From the NCBI GenBank assembly GCA_017556805.1, contig JAFYMC010000019.1, positions 1 through 64,000 of the forward strand: 64,000 nucleotides of DNA, written 5' to 3'. The notes below the pieces were generated by a model, which saw nothing but the letters and a program-made list of their open reading frames with translations, had not been told where the DNA came from and searched no databases. Shown here in pieces: positions 40,929 to 50,012 of this stretch. The translations under genes were made by a program, and so were the position numbers. This DNA comes from Lachnospiraceae bacterium (GTDB lineage Bacteria > Bacillota > Clostridia > Lachnospirales > Lachnospiraceae). Position 1 is the first letter of the stretch. The number at the start of each line of letters is the position of its first letter.

Positions 40929-41993
40929 CTACCTTCTGCCCTTCTTTTTCCCCTTTTTTTCGGTACTCCCGCTCTCCTTCTCCTGCCGCTTCGTCATCGC
41001 ATAATTTCGGTACTCCGTCGGCAACAATCCGGAATTAATCAGTGCGGAAAGTGTGGTCTCAAACTCGCCATAAGGCACTGCCGGGTCCGCCAGACTGTCT
41101 ATCACCTGCTCCACATTTGCCTTGTACTCCTGTAACGATAGGATACCGTCTCGCCATAAGAAAGAGTCCACAAATATTTTTTTATAATAGGAACTCAGAT
41201 TCATCTCCGAAAGTCTCCGGTCCGCAAGTTCAATCCGGAACGAAAATAATTTCTTAAGCTCGTTTACCGAGGTAGACGTAAACTTAATCTCCTCATCCAG
41301 CACATAAAGATTTTTTATCAGTACCGTCCGGCCACCAATTTCCTTTTTCTGATACCGGGGCAAATACGGCGTGAACGCTTTTTTCATCACCTCATTGTCC
41401 CGCAGCTCCACATACTCGTTGGAGGCCTTTACCGCAATTCCCCGTTCTACCTCCATAACCTGTAATGCGGATAGTGGGCGTTCTATCATGCGGGGCTTTC
41501 GGTCAATTAATAGCACCTTTAACATGCCGTCCTGTACCCAGGCGAATCCCGGTGCCTGACGAATTCTCTCCGGAACACACAAATCAATCACCACCGGCAC
41601 ATGCTCCTGTCTTACTTTATAGCGAATCAACAACCGCTTCAGCTTCTCGGGCGTCATGGAAGCCAGTGCATTTTCTCCAAACTCTTCCTCATCTTCCTTT
41701 TCCCGTTCTTCCTGTTCTTTTGCGTCCTGCTCTTCCCCATTCTTTCCTCGTTTGCTCTTTGGCATCTCGCCTCCGGCGGATGCACCGTTTTTTACAACCA
41801 GCGCCACATCCTTTGCCATGGCCGCCGCAATAATTGCAGTAACAATCGCAGCCAGGCCCGGCAGGAACGACTGCGTCCCGATTGCCGCTCCCAGAAGAAT
41901 CACGGTAGCCGCAATAAGCGCAAACTCCCACAGTAAAAAGGATTTTGTCCGACTGTCGCCGTACCGTAATGTATTCCAAATTTTATGCAGCAT
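40929..41993 (-). CDS. Unknown membrane protein with long cytosolic domain
   Basis: A 354-residue protein I do not recognise. Two membrane helices lie at about 22-40 and 44-62. An acidic/basic linker (KEQEEREKEDEEEFGEN) follows, then a soluble domain from about 110 (MTPEKLKRLLIRYKV, DLCVPERIRQAPG, LYVLDEEIKFTSTS) and a Lys/Gly-rich tail (EKKGKKKGRR). GAAGGGGGAACG precedes the ATG. It is transcribed in the direction of the nrdDG genes (21 bases after nrdG), but no functional link is visible. Confidence 0.7.
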   Translation of the reverse strand: MLHKIWNTLRYGDSRTKSFLLWEFALIAATVILLGAAIGTQSFLPGLAAIVTAIIAAAMAKDVALVVKNGASAGGEMPKSKRGKNGEEQDAKEQEEREKEDEEEFGENALASMTPEKLKRLLIRYKVRQEHVPVVIDLCVPERIRQAPGFAWVQDGMLKVLLIDRKPRMIERPLSALQVMEVERGIAVKASNEYVELRDNEVMKKAFTPYLPRYQKKEIGGRTVLIKNLYVLDEEIKFTSTSVNELKKLFSFRIELADRRLSEMNLSSYYKKIFVDSFLWRDGILSLQEYKANVEQVIDSLADPAVPYGEFETTLSALINSGLLPTEYRNYAMTKRQEKESGSTEKKGKKKGRR

Positions 41994-42014
41994 ACCGTTC
42001 CCCCTTCTTTTGTT

Positions 42015-42548
42015 CTATTGTTCTCCTTCTAAATCATACAATACTATTTCTCCCTCTGCAAGAGATTCCTGCACTAAAATCGTCCGCTGATTTGCCGACC
42101 CCTTAAACCGCAAGTTCAGACTTTTCTGCTCCTCGATAAACTCACCGTCCACCAGTACATCAATCATGGAAAGCAGTTCCCCTGTCGTCTCCCACTCCCG
42201 CAACATGTACCCGGTAATATCCTTTTCAAAATCGTACCCGGAAAAGGCCCAGATGTCTTTCTCCTGAAACCGCTCCTTTACCTTCCGTAAAAAGGGAAGC
42301 AACGCCTTTTGATTTTCCTTCTCAAAGGGCTCTCCGCCTAAAAGGGTCAGTCCCTTTACATAGGGCTTTGCCAAATAAGAAAGCAACCGTTCTTCCGTCT
42401 CCTCCGTAAAGGGCTCTCCGTAGGAAAAATCCCAGGCCTCTTTATTAAAGCAGTTCTTGCACCGGTGAGTACAACCGCTCACAAACAACGACACCCTTAC
42501 TCCCGGTCCGTTTGCGATATCATACTGCTTAATATCCGCATAATTCAT
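42015..42548 (-). CDS. nrdG: Anaerobic ribonucleotide reductase activase
   Basis: A 177-residue radical SAM enzyme that makes the glycyl radical on NrdD under anaerobic conditions. The cluster motif is GCTHRCKNCFNKE (CxxxCxxC), the N-terminus NGPGVRVSLFVSG is typical, and GLTLLGGEPF is the SAM-binding GGE motif. It follows nrdD by 38 bases. AAAGGAGTTGG precedes the ATG. Confidence 0.97.
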   Translation of the reverse strand: MNYADIKQYDIANGPGVRVSLFVSGCTHRCKNCFNKEAWDFSYGEPFTEETEERLLSYLAKPYVKGLTLLGGEPFEKENQKALLPFLRKVKERFQEKDIWAFSGYDFEKDITGYMLREWETTGELLSMIDVLVDGEFIEEQKSLNLRFKGSANQRTILVQESLAEGEIVLYDLEGEQ

Positions 42549-42586
42549 ATTCCGCCAACTCCTTTATGCGCCGTACCTATTCTAAG

Positions 42587-44719
42587 CTAAATGTGTAATA
42601 CTCTGGAATTGATTTCCTTTGTCTTTCCCACATTCCAAAAATTCTCTCCCAAATATCCGCAGGTCCGTCGTGCCACATTCATCTTTGCATGGTCTTTGTT
42701 CCCGCACTGCGGACATTCCCATTCCAAATTATCATTAATGATAATTTCGCCGTCAAACCCGCAAACATGACAATAATCAGACTTGGTATTAAACTCCGCA
42801 TACTGGATATGGTCATAAATATACCGTACCAGTTCCTCCAATGCCTCAAAATTATGGCGCATGTTCGGAATTTCCACATAGGAAATAGCACCTCCGGAGG
42901 AAATCACCTGGAAGGAAGCCTCAAAATCAAACTTGGAGAAAGCGTCGATTTTTTCCCGGACATCTACATGATAGGAATTTGTATAATATCCCTTATCCGT
43001 TACATCCTTAATCTCTCCGAATCGCTTCTTATCAATATTGGCAAACCGATAGCACAACGACTCTGCCGGCGTACCGTACAAACCGAAAGCAATACCCGTG
43101 GTCTCCTTCCACGTATCCGTGGCCTTACGAAGACGCTTCATAAGCTTCATGGCAAACTCAGTTCCTCCCGGTTCCGTATGACTGACACCGGTCATCAGCT
43201 TTGTCACCTCATACAATCCGATATAACCGAGGGAAATGGTAGAATATCCGCCGTGAAGCAGCTTATCAATCTTCTCGCCCTTTTTCAAACGTGCAATAGC
43301 GCCGTACTGCCAGTGTACCGGAGATACATCCGATACCGTTCCCTCCAGCGCACGGTGTCTGCACATCAGTGCTTCAAAACACAACGCCAGACGCTCCTCT
43401 AAAAGCTGCCAGAAATACTCCTCGTCTCCCTTGGCCAGAATACCGATTTGCGGAAGATTGAGACTGACAACACCCTGGTTAAACCGGCCTTCAAACTTGT
43501 ACTCGCCGTTTTCGTCCTTCCACGGGGTCAGAAAGCTTCTGCATCCCATACAGCTGAATACATTTCCTTCGTAATTTTCCCGCATCTTTTTTGCGGAAAT
43601 ATAGTCCGGATACATCCGCTTTGCGGAGCAACGCACCGCCAGCTTTGTAATATAATCATACTCACCGCCCCGGAGACAGTTATGCTCATCCAGCACGTAA
43701 ATCAGCTTCGGAAACGCCGGTGTCACATACACGCCCTTTTCATTCTTAATACCCTCCAGACGCTGACGCAAAATCTCCTCGATAATCATGGCGTTTTCTT
43801 CGATATACGGATCCTCTTTGTCTAAATTTAAGAACAAAGTCACAAACGGCGACTGACCGTTGGTCGTCATTAACGTATTAATCTGGTACTGGATGGTCTG
43901 CACACCGGAACGAAGCTCGTCCGTCAGACGTTCCTTAATCAGCTGCTCCATCATCTCGACCGACATGGTATCTCCGAATTGCTCCATATAACGCTTTTTA
44001 TACTTTTCCCTACTGATACGCAGGTATTTTCCCAAATGCCGCACATCCACAGACTGTCCGCCGTACTGACTGCTGGCTACTGCCGCAATAATCTGGGTTA
44101 CTACCGTACATGCTACCTGAAAACTCTTCGGACTCTCGATTAACTTTCCGTTCATCACGGTGCCGTTATCCAACATATCCTTAATATTAATCAAACAGCA
44201 ATTAAAAATCGGCTGGATAAAGTAATCCGCATCATGAAAATGGAGCACACCGTCCTCATGGGCCTTAGAAATGGCCTCCGGAAGCAATACACGCTTAGTC
44301 AGATCCTTTGATACCTCTCCCGCAATCAAATCTCTCTGGGTAGATGCAATGTACGCATTTTTATTGGAATTTTCCTCCATAACATCCTTATTGCTCTGCT
44401 TAATCAGGCTCATAATGGAATCGTCCGTGGTATTTGCCTTACGCACCAGCTCTCTGGTATAACGATAAATGATGTAGGTCTTTGCCAGGACAAACTTTCC
44501 TTCCTCCATGAGCTTCTGCTCGATGATATCCTGAATCTCTTCCACCTGCATCTTACTTTTGCCCAGTGCCTCGATGCCGGCAATAATCTGCTCTATTTTC
44601 TCTTCATCAACCGCTTCCTCCTTGCCCACCACATGATTCGCTTTCCGGATGGCAAGTAAAATCTTATTTCTATCATAATCTACGGTACGTCCGTCACGCT
44701 TTACTACATACATACGCAT
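42587..44719 (-). CDS. nrdD: Anaerobic ribonucleoside-triphosphate reductase
   Basis: A 710-residue class III reductase making dNTPs from NTPs with formate as reductant. The N-terminus (VVKRDGRTVDYDRNKILLAI) is an ATP-cone for allosteric control; the C-terminus holds a Cys4 zinc site (CHVCGFDGE and CPQCGNKDH) and the glycyl-radical motif RRTCGYLGENFWN. An alternative Met (residue 3, at 44713) has better spacing to AAAGGA. It forms an operon with nrdG. An NrdR-like palindrome lies upstream. Confidence 0.97.
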   Translation of the reverse strand: MRMYVVKRDGRTVDYDRNKILLAIRKANHVVGKEEAVDEEKIEQIIAGIEALGKSKMQVEEIQDIIEQKLMEEGKFVLAKTYIIYRYTRELVRKANTTDDSIMSLIKQSNKDVMEENSNKNAYIASTQRDLIAGEVSKDLTKRVLLPEAISKAHEDGVLHFHDADYFIQPIFNCCLINIKDMLDNGTVMNGKLIESPKSFQVACTVVTQIIAAVASSQYGGQSVDVRHLGKYLRISREKYKKRYMEQFGDTMSVEMMEQLIKERLTDELRSGVQTIQYQINTLMTTNGQSPFVTLFLNLDKEDPYIEENAMIIEEILRQRLEGIKNEKGVYVTPAFPKLIYVLDEHNCLRGGEYDYITKLAVRCSAKRMYPDYISAKKMRENYEGNVFSCMGCRSFLTPWKDENGEYKFEGRFNQGVVSLNLPQIGILAKGDEEYFWQLLEERLALCFEALMCRHRALEGTVSDVSPVHWQYGAIARLKKGEKIDKLLHGGYSTISLGYIGLYEVTKLMTGVSHTEPGGTEFAMKLMKRLRKATDTWKETTGIAFGLYGTPAESLCYRFANIDKKRFGEIKDVTDKGYYTNSYHVDVREKIDAFSKFDFEASFQVISSGGAISYVEIPNMRHNFEALEELVRYIYDHIQYAEFNTKSDYCHVCGFDGEIIINDNLEWECPQCGNKDHAKMNVARRTCGYLGENFWNVGKTKEINSRVLHI

Positions 44720-44753
44720 AATTCCTTTCCGGGGCCTTCATGCCACCACCTCA

Positions 44754-44782
44754 AGTATAGCAGATTCTGATTTATAAGTCTA
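44754..44782 (-). promoter_or_regulatory. Probable promoter of nrdD
   Basis: Minus strand TAGACT (44777-44782), 17-bp spacer, TGC-TATACT with extended -10 (44754-44759). Confidence 0.5.
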
Positions 44783-44831
44783 TAACATTTTCATATATCT
44801 TGGGATTTTTTCTTTCATTCGCATATCCCTT

Positions 44832-44847
44832 ATACTACATCTAGTAT
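44832..44847. promoter_or_regulatory. NrdR-box-like palindrome upstream of nrdD
   Basis: ATACTACATCTAGTAT: six-base arms ATACTA/TAGTAT with a four-base centre, as in NrdR boxes (consensus aCaCTAnnnnTAGtGt type). Only one clear box is seen, about 50 bases upstream of the -35. Confidence 0.45.
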
Positions 44848-44902
44848 TTTATGCTTCCATATAAATAATACGTTAAATTTCATGTCGTTTCCCTTGGAAT
44901 CA

Positions 44903-44931
44903 TTGCGAAAAAACAGATTTCATGCTATACT
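44903..44931 (+). promoter_or_regulatory. Promoter of the AI-2E family transporter gene
   Basis: TTGCGA (44903-44908), 17-bp spacer, TGC-TATACT (44926-44931) with extended -10. Confidence 0.65.
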
Positions 44932-44972
44932 GAAAGGTATGAAGGTTGTATTTGTTTCCGGGGAGGTCTTGT

Positions 44973-46436
44973 ATGAAAGAAAAGTATTCCAATCATTTTC
45001 GATGGGCAGTAACCGCAGTTTGCACGGTTACCATCTGCCTGATTATCTTTTTCCTACTGTTTCGTTCCAAAGAGCTGATGGCATTTTTTAAAGAGCTCAG
45101 TAATATTTTAATGCCTGTCATTATCGGTGCCGTTATCGCTTACCTGATTAATCCTCTGGTTAATTTTTTGGACGGCCTGCTTACAAAGCTTTTTCTGCGC
45201 ATGAAGCTTTCTCAAAAAAAGGCTTTGAATTTGTCCCTCTGGATTTCTGTTTTTCTTTCCATGGCGGTCTTTCTCTTTTTTGTATATTTTTTGATTTCCC
45301 TGATTTTGCCGGAGCTCTATCAGAACATCAAAAACTTCGTATCCAATTTCGAAGGCTATGTAACAACAATCACCACCTGGTTTTCGGAACTGGAATTATT
45401 AAAGGATAATCCCGAGCTTTATAATAACTTATCTTCCACCTTGGATAAAATGCTGGAATCCGTAGAAGAATGGCTCAGTTCCTCCCTTCTCACCAGCTTA
45501 TCCGGCATCTTATCCGGACTTACCTTCCGTATCATCGGTATTTTTAACGTTATACTTGATGTTGTGGTAGGCCTAATTGTTTCGATTTACATCTTATCCA
45601 GCAAGCGGAAATACACCGCAAAAGCAAAACGCTTTACCTATGTTCTTTTTAAACCACAGACCGCTAACACCATTCTTACCATGGCCTCCAGATGCAACAA
45701 GATATTCAGCGGTTTCATCTCCGGCAAGCTTTTAGACTCCCTGATTATCGGTATGATGTGCTTCATCGGCCTGAACCTTTTAAACATGCCGTATACTCTT
45801 TTGATCAGCGTTATTGTGGGCGTTACCAACGTAATTCCGTTTTTCGGCCCGTTTATCGGTGCTATTCCGTCCGCAATTTTAATTTTGCTGGCAGACCCGA
45901 CCAATCTGAAACCGGTCATTATCTTTATTATTTTTATTATTTGTTTGCAACAGTTTGACGGTAATATTTTAGGTCCGAAAATCCTCGGTGATTCCACCGG
46001 TATTTCCGCGCTGATGGTGGTAGTATCCATTACCATCGGCGGAGGCTTCTTCGGATTTATGGGAATGTTCCTTGGCGTACCGACCTTTGCGGTTCTGAGT
46101 TATTTGCTCCACTGCTTCATTCACTACCGTCTCAGAAAACGGGGGCTTCCTCCGGAGCATGAAAACTATATCGATTTGACTTCCATTGATGAAATTGCCG
46201 GCGAGCTGCACTATTGCACTCCGGTTGCCGTTTCACCTTCCGGCAAACCTGAAACCTATACCAAAACATTTAAGGCCACTGCCCCGGAAGAAACTTCTTT
46301 CTCTCACACCGTACGTGCCAATGAACAGAAGTTAGAAGCAAAGACCGGCGCCCAAAACACTCTACGTACCAAAAAAGGTAAAAAAGAGAAACGTGCGTCC
46401 GAATCGAAAGCGTCCGACGAAGCAGAAAAGCAATAG
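44973..46436 (+). CDS. AI-2E family transporter (permease)
   Basis: A 487-residue polytopic membrane protein with seven to eight helices (IVIGAVIAYLINPLV, the conserved PF01594 start, and FDGNILGPKILGDSTGIS near the end). Some members move autoinducer-2, others act as Na/H antiporters; the substrate here is unknown. The last 100 residues are a charged tail rich in Lys/Glu (KKGKKEKRASESKASDEAEKQ split over the end). The start at 44973 follows GGGGAGG. It is divergent from nrdD. Confidence 0.9.
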   Translation: MKEKYSNHFRWAVTAVCTVTICLIIFFLLFRSKELMAFFKELSNILMPVIIGAVIAYLINPLVNFLDGLLTKLFLRMKLSQKKALNLSLWISVFLSMAVFLFFVYFLISLILPELYQNIKNFVSNFEGYVTTITTWFSELELLKDNPELYNNLSSTLDKMLESVEEWLSSSLLTSLSGILSGLTFRIIGIFNVILDVVVGLIVSIYILSSKRKYTAKAKRFTYVLFKPQTANTILTMASRCNKIFSGFISGKLLDSLIIGMMCFIGLNLLNMPYTLLISVIVGVTNVIPFFGPFIGAIPSAILILLADPTNLKPVIIFIIFIICLQQFDGNILGPKILGDSTGISALMVVVSITIGGGFFGFMGMFLGVPTFAVLSYLLHCFIHYRLRKRGLPPEHENYIDLTSIDEIAGELHYCTPVAVSPSGKPETYTKTFKATAPEETSFSHTVRANEQKLEAKTGAQNTLRTKKGKKEKRASESKASDEAEKQ

Positions 46437-46467
46437 GACTGGCTCTATTTACTAATTACGACAAAAA

Positions 46468-46494
46468 GGGCTGTCGCGTAAGTTGCGACAGCCC
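46468..46494. terminator. Bidirectional terminator between the AI-2E transporter and the SCIFF maturase genes
   Basis: GGGCTGTCGC (46468-46477), loop, GCGACAGCCC (46485-46494), then TTCTTTTT; the other strand also has a T-run. Confidence 0.85.
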
Positions 46495-46501
46495 CTTCTT
46501 T

Positions 46502-47875
46502 TTATTCCATATCTGCTTCTGCAGCCTTTATCATAATGGCACATTCCATACGCTTCCGAAACAGTTTACAGCCATATTCGTAAATACCGGTAATGTCTCC
46601 TGTTGCATGGTATGCATTTGCCGCGCAACCGCCGGAGCAGTAAAGCTTTGCCCAACAATCGTTACACTCCGGTCTGGAGTAAGCATTACATCCGCGGAAC
46701 TTCTCCTGCATGGTCGTATTGGTCACACCGTCCCATACATTCCCCATCAGATACGCCTCGTCACCTACAAACTGATGACACGGATACAGGTCTCCCCATG
46801 GTGTCACAGCCAAATACTCCGTTCCGGAACCGCAACCGGAAATACGCTTATAAATGCACGGTCCGTGAGACAAATCAATCATGTAATGGTAGAAAGTAAA
46901 GCCTCTTCCCTCTTTCTTACGCTTTATCATCTCCTTTGCCAAAAGCTCATACTGGTCAAACAGCTTCGGCAAATCTTCCTCCGTCAGTGCATACGGATCT
47001 GTCGGTGCACAAACCACCGGCTCCATACTAAGCTCCGTAAAACCAAGGTCCGCCATATGGAACAAATCCTCGGTAAAATCTACGTTATTATGGGTAAAGG
47101 TCCCTCGCATATAATAATCCTTGCCGCCGCGGCTCTCCACAAACTTCTGAAACTTCGGTACAATGGTATCATAGCTACCCTTGCCTTCGTAGTTCTTGCG
47201 CAGACGGTCGTGAACCTCCTTACGTCCATCCAGACTAAGTACCACGTTGTGCATCTCTTTGTTGGCAAATTCAATTACATCATCATCTACCAGTACACCA
47301 TTGGTAGTCAAAGTAAATCGAAACTTCTTATTATGGATCGGCTCCTGGGTTCTGGCATACGCTACCAGCTCCTTTACCACATCCCAGTTCATAAGCGGTT
47401 CTCCGCCAAAGAAGTCTACCTCAAGATTCGTTCTGGTACCGGAGTGCGCAATGAGGAAATCCAACGCCTGTTTCCCCACCTCAAAAGACATCAGGGCACG
47501 CTCTCCCTGATACTTCCCCTGGGCCGCAAAACAGTAATTACAATTCAAATTACAGGTATGGGCTACATGAAGACAAAGGGCCTTAATGACATTGCTTCTA
47601 TTCTTTAAGACACCTGCTTTATCCCCGTAAATATCCTTGGAAAAGAGCTGACCGGATGCCGCAAGTGCCTCCACATCACGGAGACAGGCGCTGACCTCCG
47701 CCGCCGTCAGATTCTGCTCCTTATACTTTTCTACCATCTGCGCCACAATCTGCTCTGCCGGGGTATTCTCATATAATGCAATAATATCATAGGCCACTTC
47801 ATCCACCACATGAATGGAACCGCTGAACACATCGATCACGATATTGTAACCGTTCATTTTGTACTGATGTATCAT
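46502..47875 (-). CDS. SCIFF peptide maturase, radical SAM/SPASM thioether synthase
   Basis: A 457-residue radical SAM enzyme that joins Cys thiols of SCIFF to other residues' carbons. The SAM cluster motif is HTCNLNCNYCFAAQG; DFFGGEPLMNWDV follows; the C-terminal SPASM/auxiliary clusters use CGSGTEYLAVTPWGDLYPC and CNDCWAKLYCSGGCAANAY. The N-terminal part (IVIDVFSGSIHVVDEVAYD) is an RRE-like precursor recognition region. Length and motifs match TIGR03974. It lies 78 bases downstream of the precursor gene, after a strong hairpin. GGAGATATTT precedes the ATG. Confidence 0.95.
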   Translation of the reverse strand: MIHQYKMNGYNIVIDVFSGSIHVVDEVAYDIIALYENTPAEQIVAQMVEKYKEQNLTAAEVSACLRDVEALAASGQLFSKDIYGDKAGVLKNRSNVIKALCLHVAHTCNLNCNYCFAAQGKYQGERALMSFEVGKQALDFLIAHSGTRTNLEVDFFGGEPLMNWDVVKELVAYARTQEPIHNKKFRFTLTTNGVLVDDDVIEFANKEMHNVVLSLDGRKEVHDRLRKNYEGKGSYDTIVPKFQKFVESRGGKDYYMRGTFTHNNVDFTEDLFHMADLGFTELSMEPVVCAPTDPYALTEEDLPKLFDQYELLAKEMIKRKKEGRGFTFYHYMIDLSHGPCIYKRISGCGSGTEYLAVTPWGDLYPCHQFVGDEAYLMGNVWDGVTNTTMQEKFRGCNAYSRPECNDCWAKLYCSGGCAANAYHATGDITGIYEYGCKLFRKRMECAIMIKAAEADME

Positions 47876-47897
47876 AAATATCTCCTTTACGAAACGA

Positions 47898-47929
47898 ACC
47901 GCCGGATTCCTTTACCGAAATCCGGCGGT
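47898..47929 (-). promoter_or_regulatory. Hairpin between the SCIFF precursor and maturase genes
   Basis: ACCGCCGGATT (47898-47908) pairs with AATCCGGCGGT (47919-47929), an 11-bp stem. On the minus strand it is followed by TCGTTTCG rather than a clean T-run, so it probably acts as a partial terminator or RNA stabiliser that gives more precursor than enzyme. Confidence 0.6.
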
Positions 47930-47953
47930 ACACATATCCTTTATTATACGTGA

Positions 47954-48229
47954 TTAGCGCTCACACGGCTGGTTTGCAACACCACAAGAGGTCTTACATG
48001 CAGACTGACAAGAAGTCTGACACTCACCGCATCCGCCGTCAGCAAGGCTTGCACTAAGGCTACGGGTGTTTAAGGTCTTGATACGGCTGCCGGTGTTCTC
48101 ACACGGCTGATTTGCAACGCCACAAGAAGTCTTACATGCAGACTGGCAAGAGGTCTGGCACTCGCCACATCCGCCGTCGGTAAGACTGATTGCTAAATCT
48201 CTGGTATTCAGTGTATTAATTCTGCTCAT
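47954..48229 (-). CDS. Tandem-duplicated SCIFF (six-cysteine) peptide precursor
   Basis: A 91-residue peptide made of two SCIFF units in one frame. The usual precursor is about 46 residues with six Cys in forty-five. Here unit 1 (residues 1-45) and unit 2 (46-91) repeat with a 46-residue period: RINTLNTRDL and RIKTLNTRSL leaders and two copies of CGECQTSCQSACKTSCGVAN, giving Cys at 21, 24, 28, 32, 36, 43 and 67, 70, 74, 78, 82, 89. Between them ENTGS joins the copies. The DNA halves are nearly identical in the Cys region, so the duplication is recent or homogenised. AAGGAG precedes the ATG; the maturase follows. Confidence 0.95.
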   Translation of the reverse strand: MSRINTLNTRDLAISLTDGGCGECQTSCQSACKTSCGVANQPCENTGSRIKTLNTRSLSASLADGGCGECQTSCQSACKTSCGVANQPCER

Positions 48230-48270
48230 TATTTCATACTCCTTTATGTAGAATCTTCATCATTGCATCT

Positions 48271-48300
48271 ATTATAGTCCAAAGCTACGGAATTTGTCAA
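48271..48300 (-). promoter_or_regulatory. SigA-type promoter of the SCIFF precursor
   Basis: Minus strand TTGACA (48295-48300), 18-bp spacer, TATAAT (48271-48276): near-consensus. Confidence 0.8.
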
Positions 48301-48352
48301 CCGCAATGTTAGAGGAAGTTACATTTTCTCACGTATTCTTCGCATCTTCTCC

Positions 48353-49981
48353 CTATCCCGCGTATCCGATACCGTCGAAGCACTCCTCCTCCGGCACTCC
48401 GTTCACGGTATACGGCCAGCCGTCTCCTTCCTCTCTTGTTACACGACATTCTCTGCCATCCGGCAAACGAAATTCTACATAGGTGGCACCGTCGGAACGA
48501 AGAAACGTAAATTCAGTCCCTGCCGGAACAATCGCACTTGTATTCTCACCTAATACGGTAACCTCTAACGGAATCTTCGATACTAACGGAGTCTGCATTT
48601 CATCCAACGTATAGAAGCTTGTCAGCGGCACCAGCCCTCCGGCCTTCGCATCAAAGGAGTATCTTCTCGTTCCTCTCATGGTATGGAATACATCCAAACG
48701 GGAGCTTAAAAAAATCTCTGCCGGATTATTAAAAACTTCATCCCCGTAACTATAGTCTTCCACATCTGTTCTCATTGTAACAAAACCTGCATTCATCTGT
48801 ATCATAGGCTCCGTAATACAATCCAGGCTCAAATCAAATATGTATAAAATCTTATAATCATTTTCTGTAGTTGCTTCTACAAACAAATAATGTTTATCTG
48901 CTACAGTAGCAAGATATGCCTTGTATTCATATGCGTACATCTCATATTCCAAAATATTCCTGCCGTTCTTTTCAATTTCAAGCTTAAGTTGAAAATCATC
49001 CCATTCCGCTTTGGACAACCCTATCAAAAAAGTATCCTTCGTACCGTTTACACCGTCAAGTTCCATGAAACTGTGAAACGTAACCGCTGACGCACTTCCC
49101 TGGTCCGGCGCTGTCATATAAACATCTCGAAATAATGCCGGTTCCTCCGCAAAATTAATGTCTACCGTCAATACCCCCGCCGCATAGAAAGACAATTCAT
49201 ACGGACTGAAATAGAAAGTAAGTCCGTCATAATCCATGGTCCAGGCAAACCTATCCGTTTCCGTCTCATCATACAACGACTCCCATTCCTCAAACAACCA
49301 ATCGCTATACTTTTCGGAAAGCTTCTGCTTTACCAACTCTCTGATTTTCTCTACGTCCGCTACCACCTCCGAAAGAGAAAGCATTGCCCCGGTTTCCGTG
49401 GAAAAATTCTGACCGGTTACAACATTGGACGGATGAATGCTTCCCGTATTCACATTCCAATTACACCGCATGCTAATGATATGATTATCCGCTCTTTGTA
49501 CAAAATATCCGGTAGAATCGTAACAGGATACATCCGTTTCATTCGCATACTGCTTCAACTCCTCCGCAGTGGCCGCAAGATTTGTTACCGTCTCTTCCGA
49601 CTTTTTATCCCGCAAAGTTTTTAAAGACCTAAATACCGTAGCCACCGCCGGATACTTCGCCGCATCCTCGCCTCCCATCAGCGGATTCTGCCAAATAACG
49701 GCATATAACTGCCGTTCGTCTTCCCACTCAATAACTTTCTTATTCTCCATCAAAATCCGTACCGGAACCGTCTCCGTTCTCACCTCCGGTGCATGGGTTA
49801 TCTCCGGTTCTTCCGTCACGCTCGGTGCCTCCGTTGCACACGCGGTCTCTGTCACCTGCGGTGCATCTGCCTCCTGTGTCGGCGCAATAGCCGGGTTATT
49901 TCCCGGTACTGCCGGCACTTTTGCACACGCCGTCAGACAAAGTGCGCCCAATAACAATACAAATTTCAGACTTTTCTTCAT
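48353..49981 (-). CDS. Lipoprotein with DUF3298/RsiV-like domain
   Basis: A 542-residue secreted lipoprotein: signal peptide KKSLKFVLLLGALCLTAC with lipid-anchored Cys19, then a Thr/Glu/Pro-rich linker (PSVTEEPEITHAPEV). The middle (about 75-290) resembles the DUF4163/DUF3298 pair of RsiV and PdaC: SPYELSFYAAGVLTVDI near residue 265 is the DUF3298 end. The last third is not recognised. Cell-surface sensing or carbohydrate binding is possible. The start is placed at 49981 because AAGGAGG directly abuts the upstream ATG and is nine bases from this one. Confidence 0.75.
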   Translation of the reverse strand: MKKSLKFVLLLGALCLTACAKVPAVPGNNPAIAPTQEADAPQVTETACATEAPSVTEEPEITHAPEVRTETVPVRILMENKKVIEWEDERQLYAVIWQNPLMGGEDAAKYPAVATVFRSLKTLRDKKSEETVTNLAATAEELKQYANETDVSCYDSTGYFVQRADNHIISMRCNWNVNTGSIHPSNVVTGQNFSTETGAMLSLSEVVADVEKIRELVKQKLSEKYSDWLFEEWESLYDETETDRFAWTMDYDGLTFYFSPYELSFYAAGVLTVDINFAEEPALFRDVYMTAPDQGSASAVTFHSFMELDGVNGTKDTFLIGLSKAEWDDFQLKLEIEKNGRNILEYEMYAYEYKAYLATVADKHYLFVEATTENDYKILYIFDLSLDCITEPMIQMNAGFVTMRTDVEDYSYGDEVFNNPAEIFLSSRLDVFHTMRGTRRYSFDAKAGGLVPLTSFYTLDEMQTPLVSKIPLEVTVLGENTSAIVPAGTEFTFLRSDGATYVEFRLPDGRECRVTREEGDGWPYTVNGVPEEECFDGIGYAG

Positions 49982-50012
49982 TTTCCTCATCCTCCTTATT
50001 CATAACCCCCAT

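Noticed and set aside
46607..47608. A 333-codon plus-strand open frame opposite the SCIFF maturase gene
   Set aside because: Antisense shadow of a well-conserved gene; no ribosome binding site and no recognisable domain.
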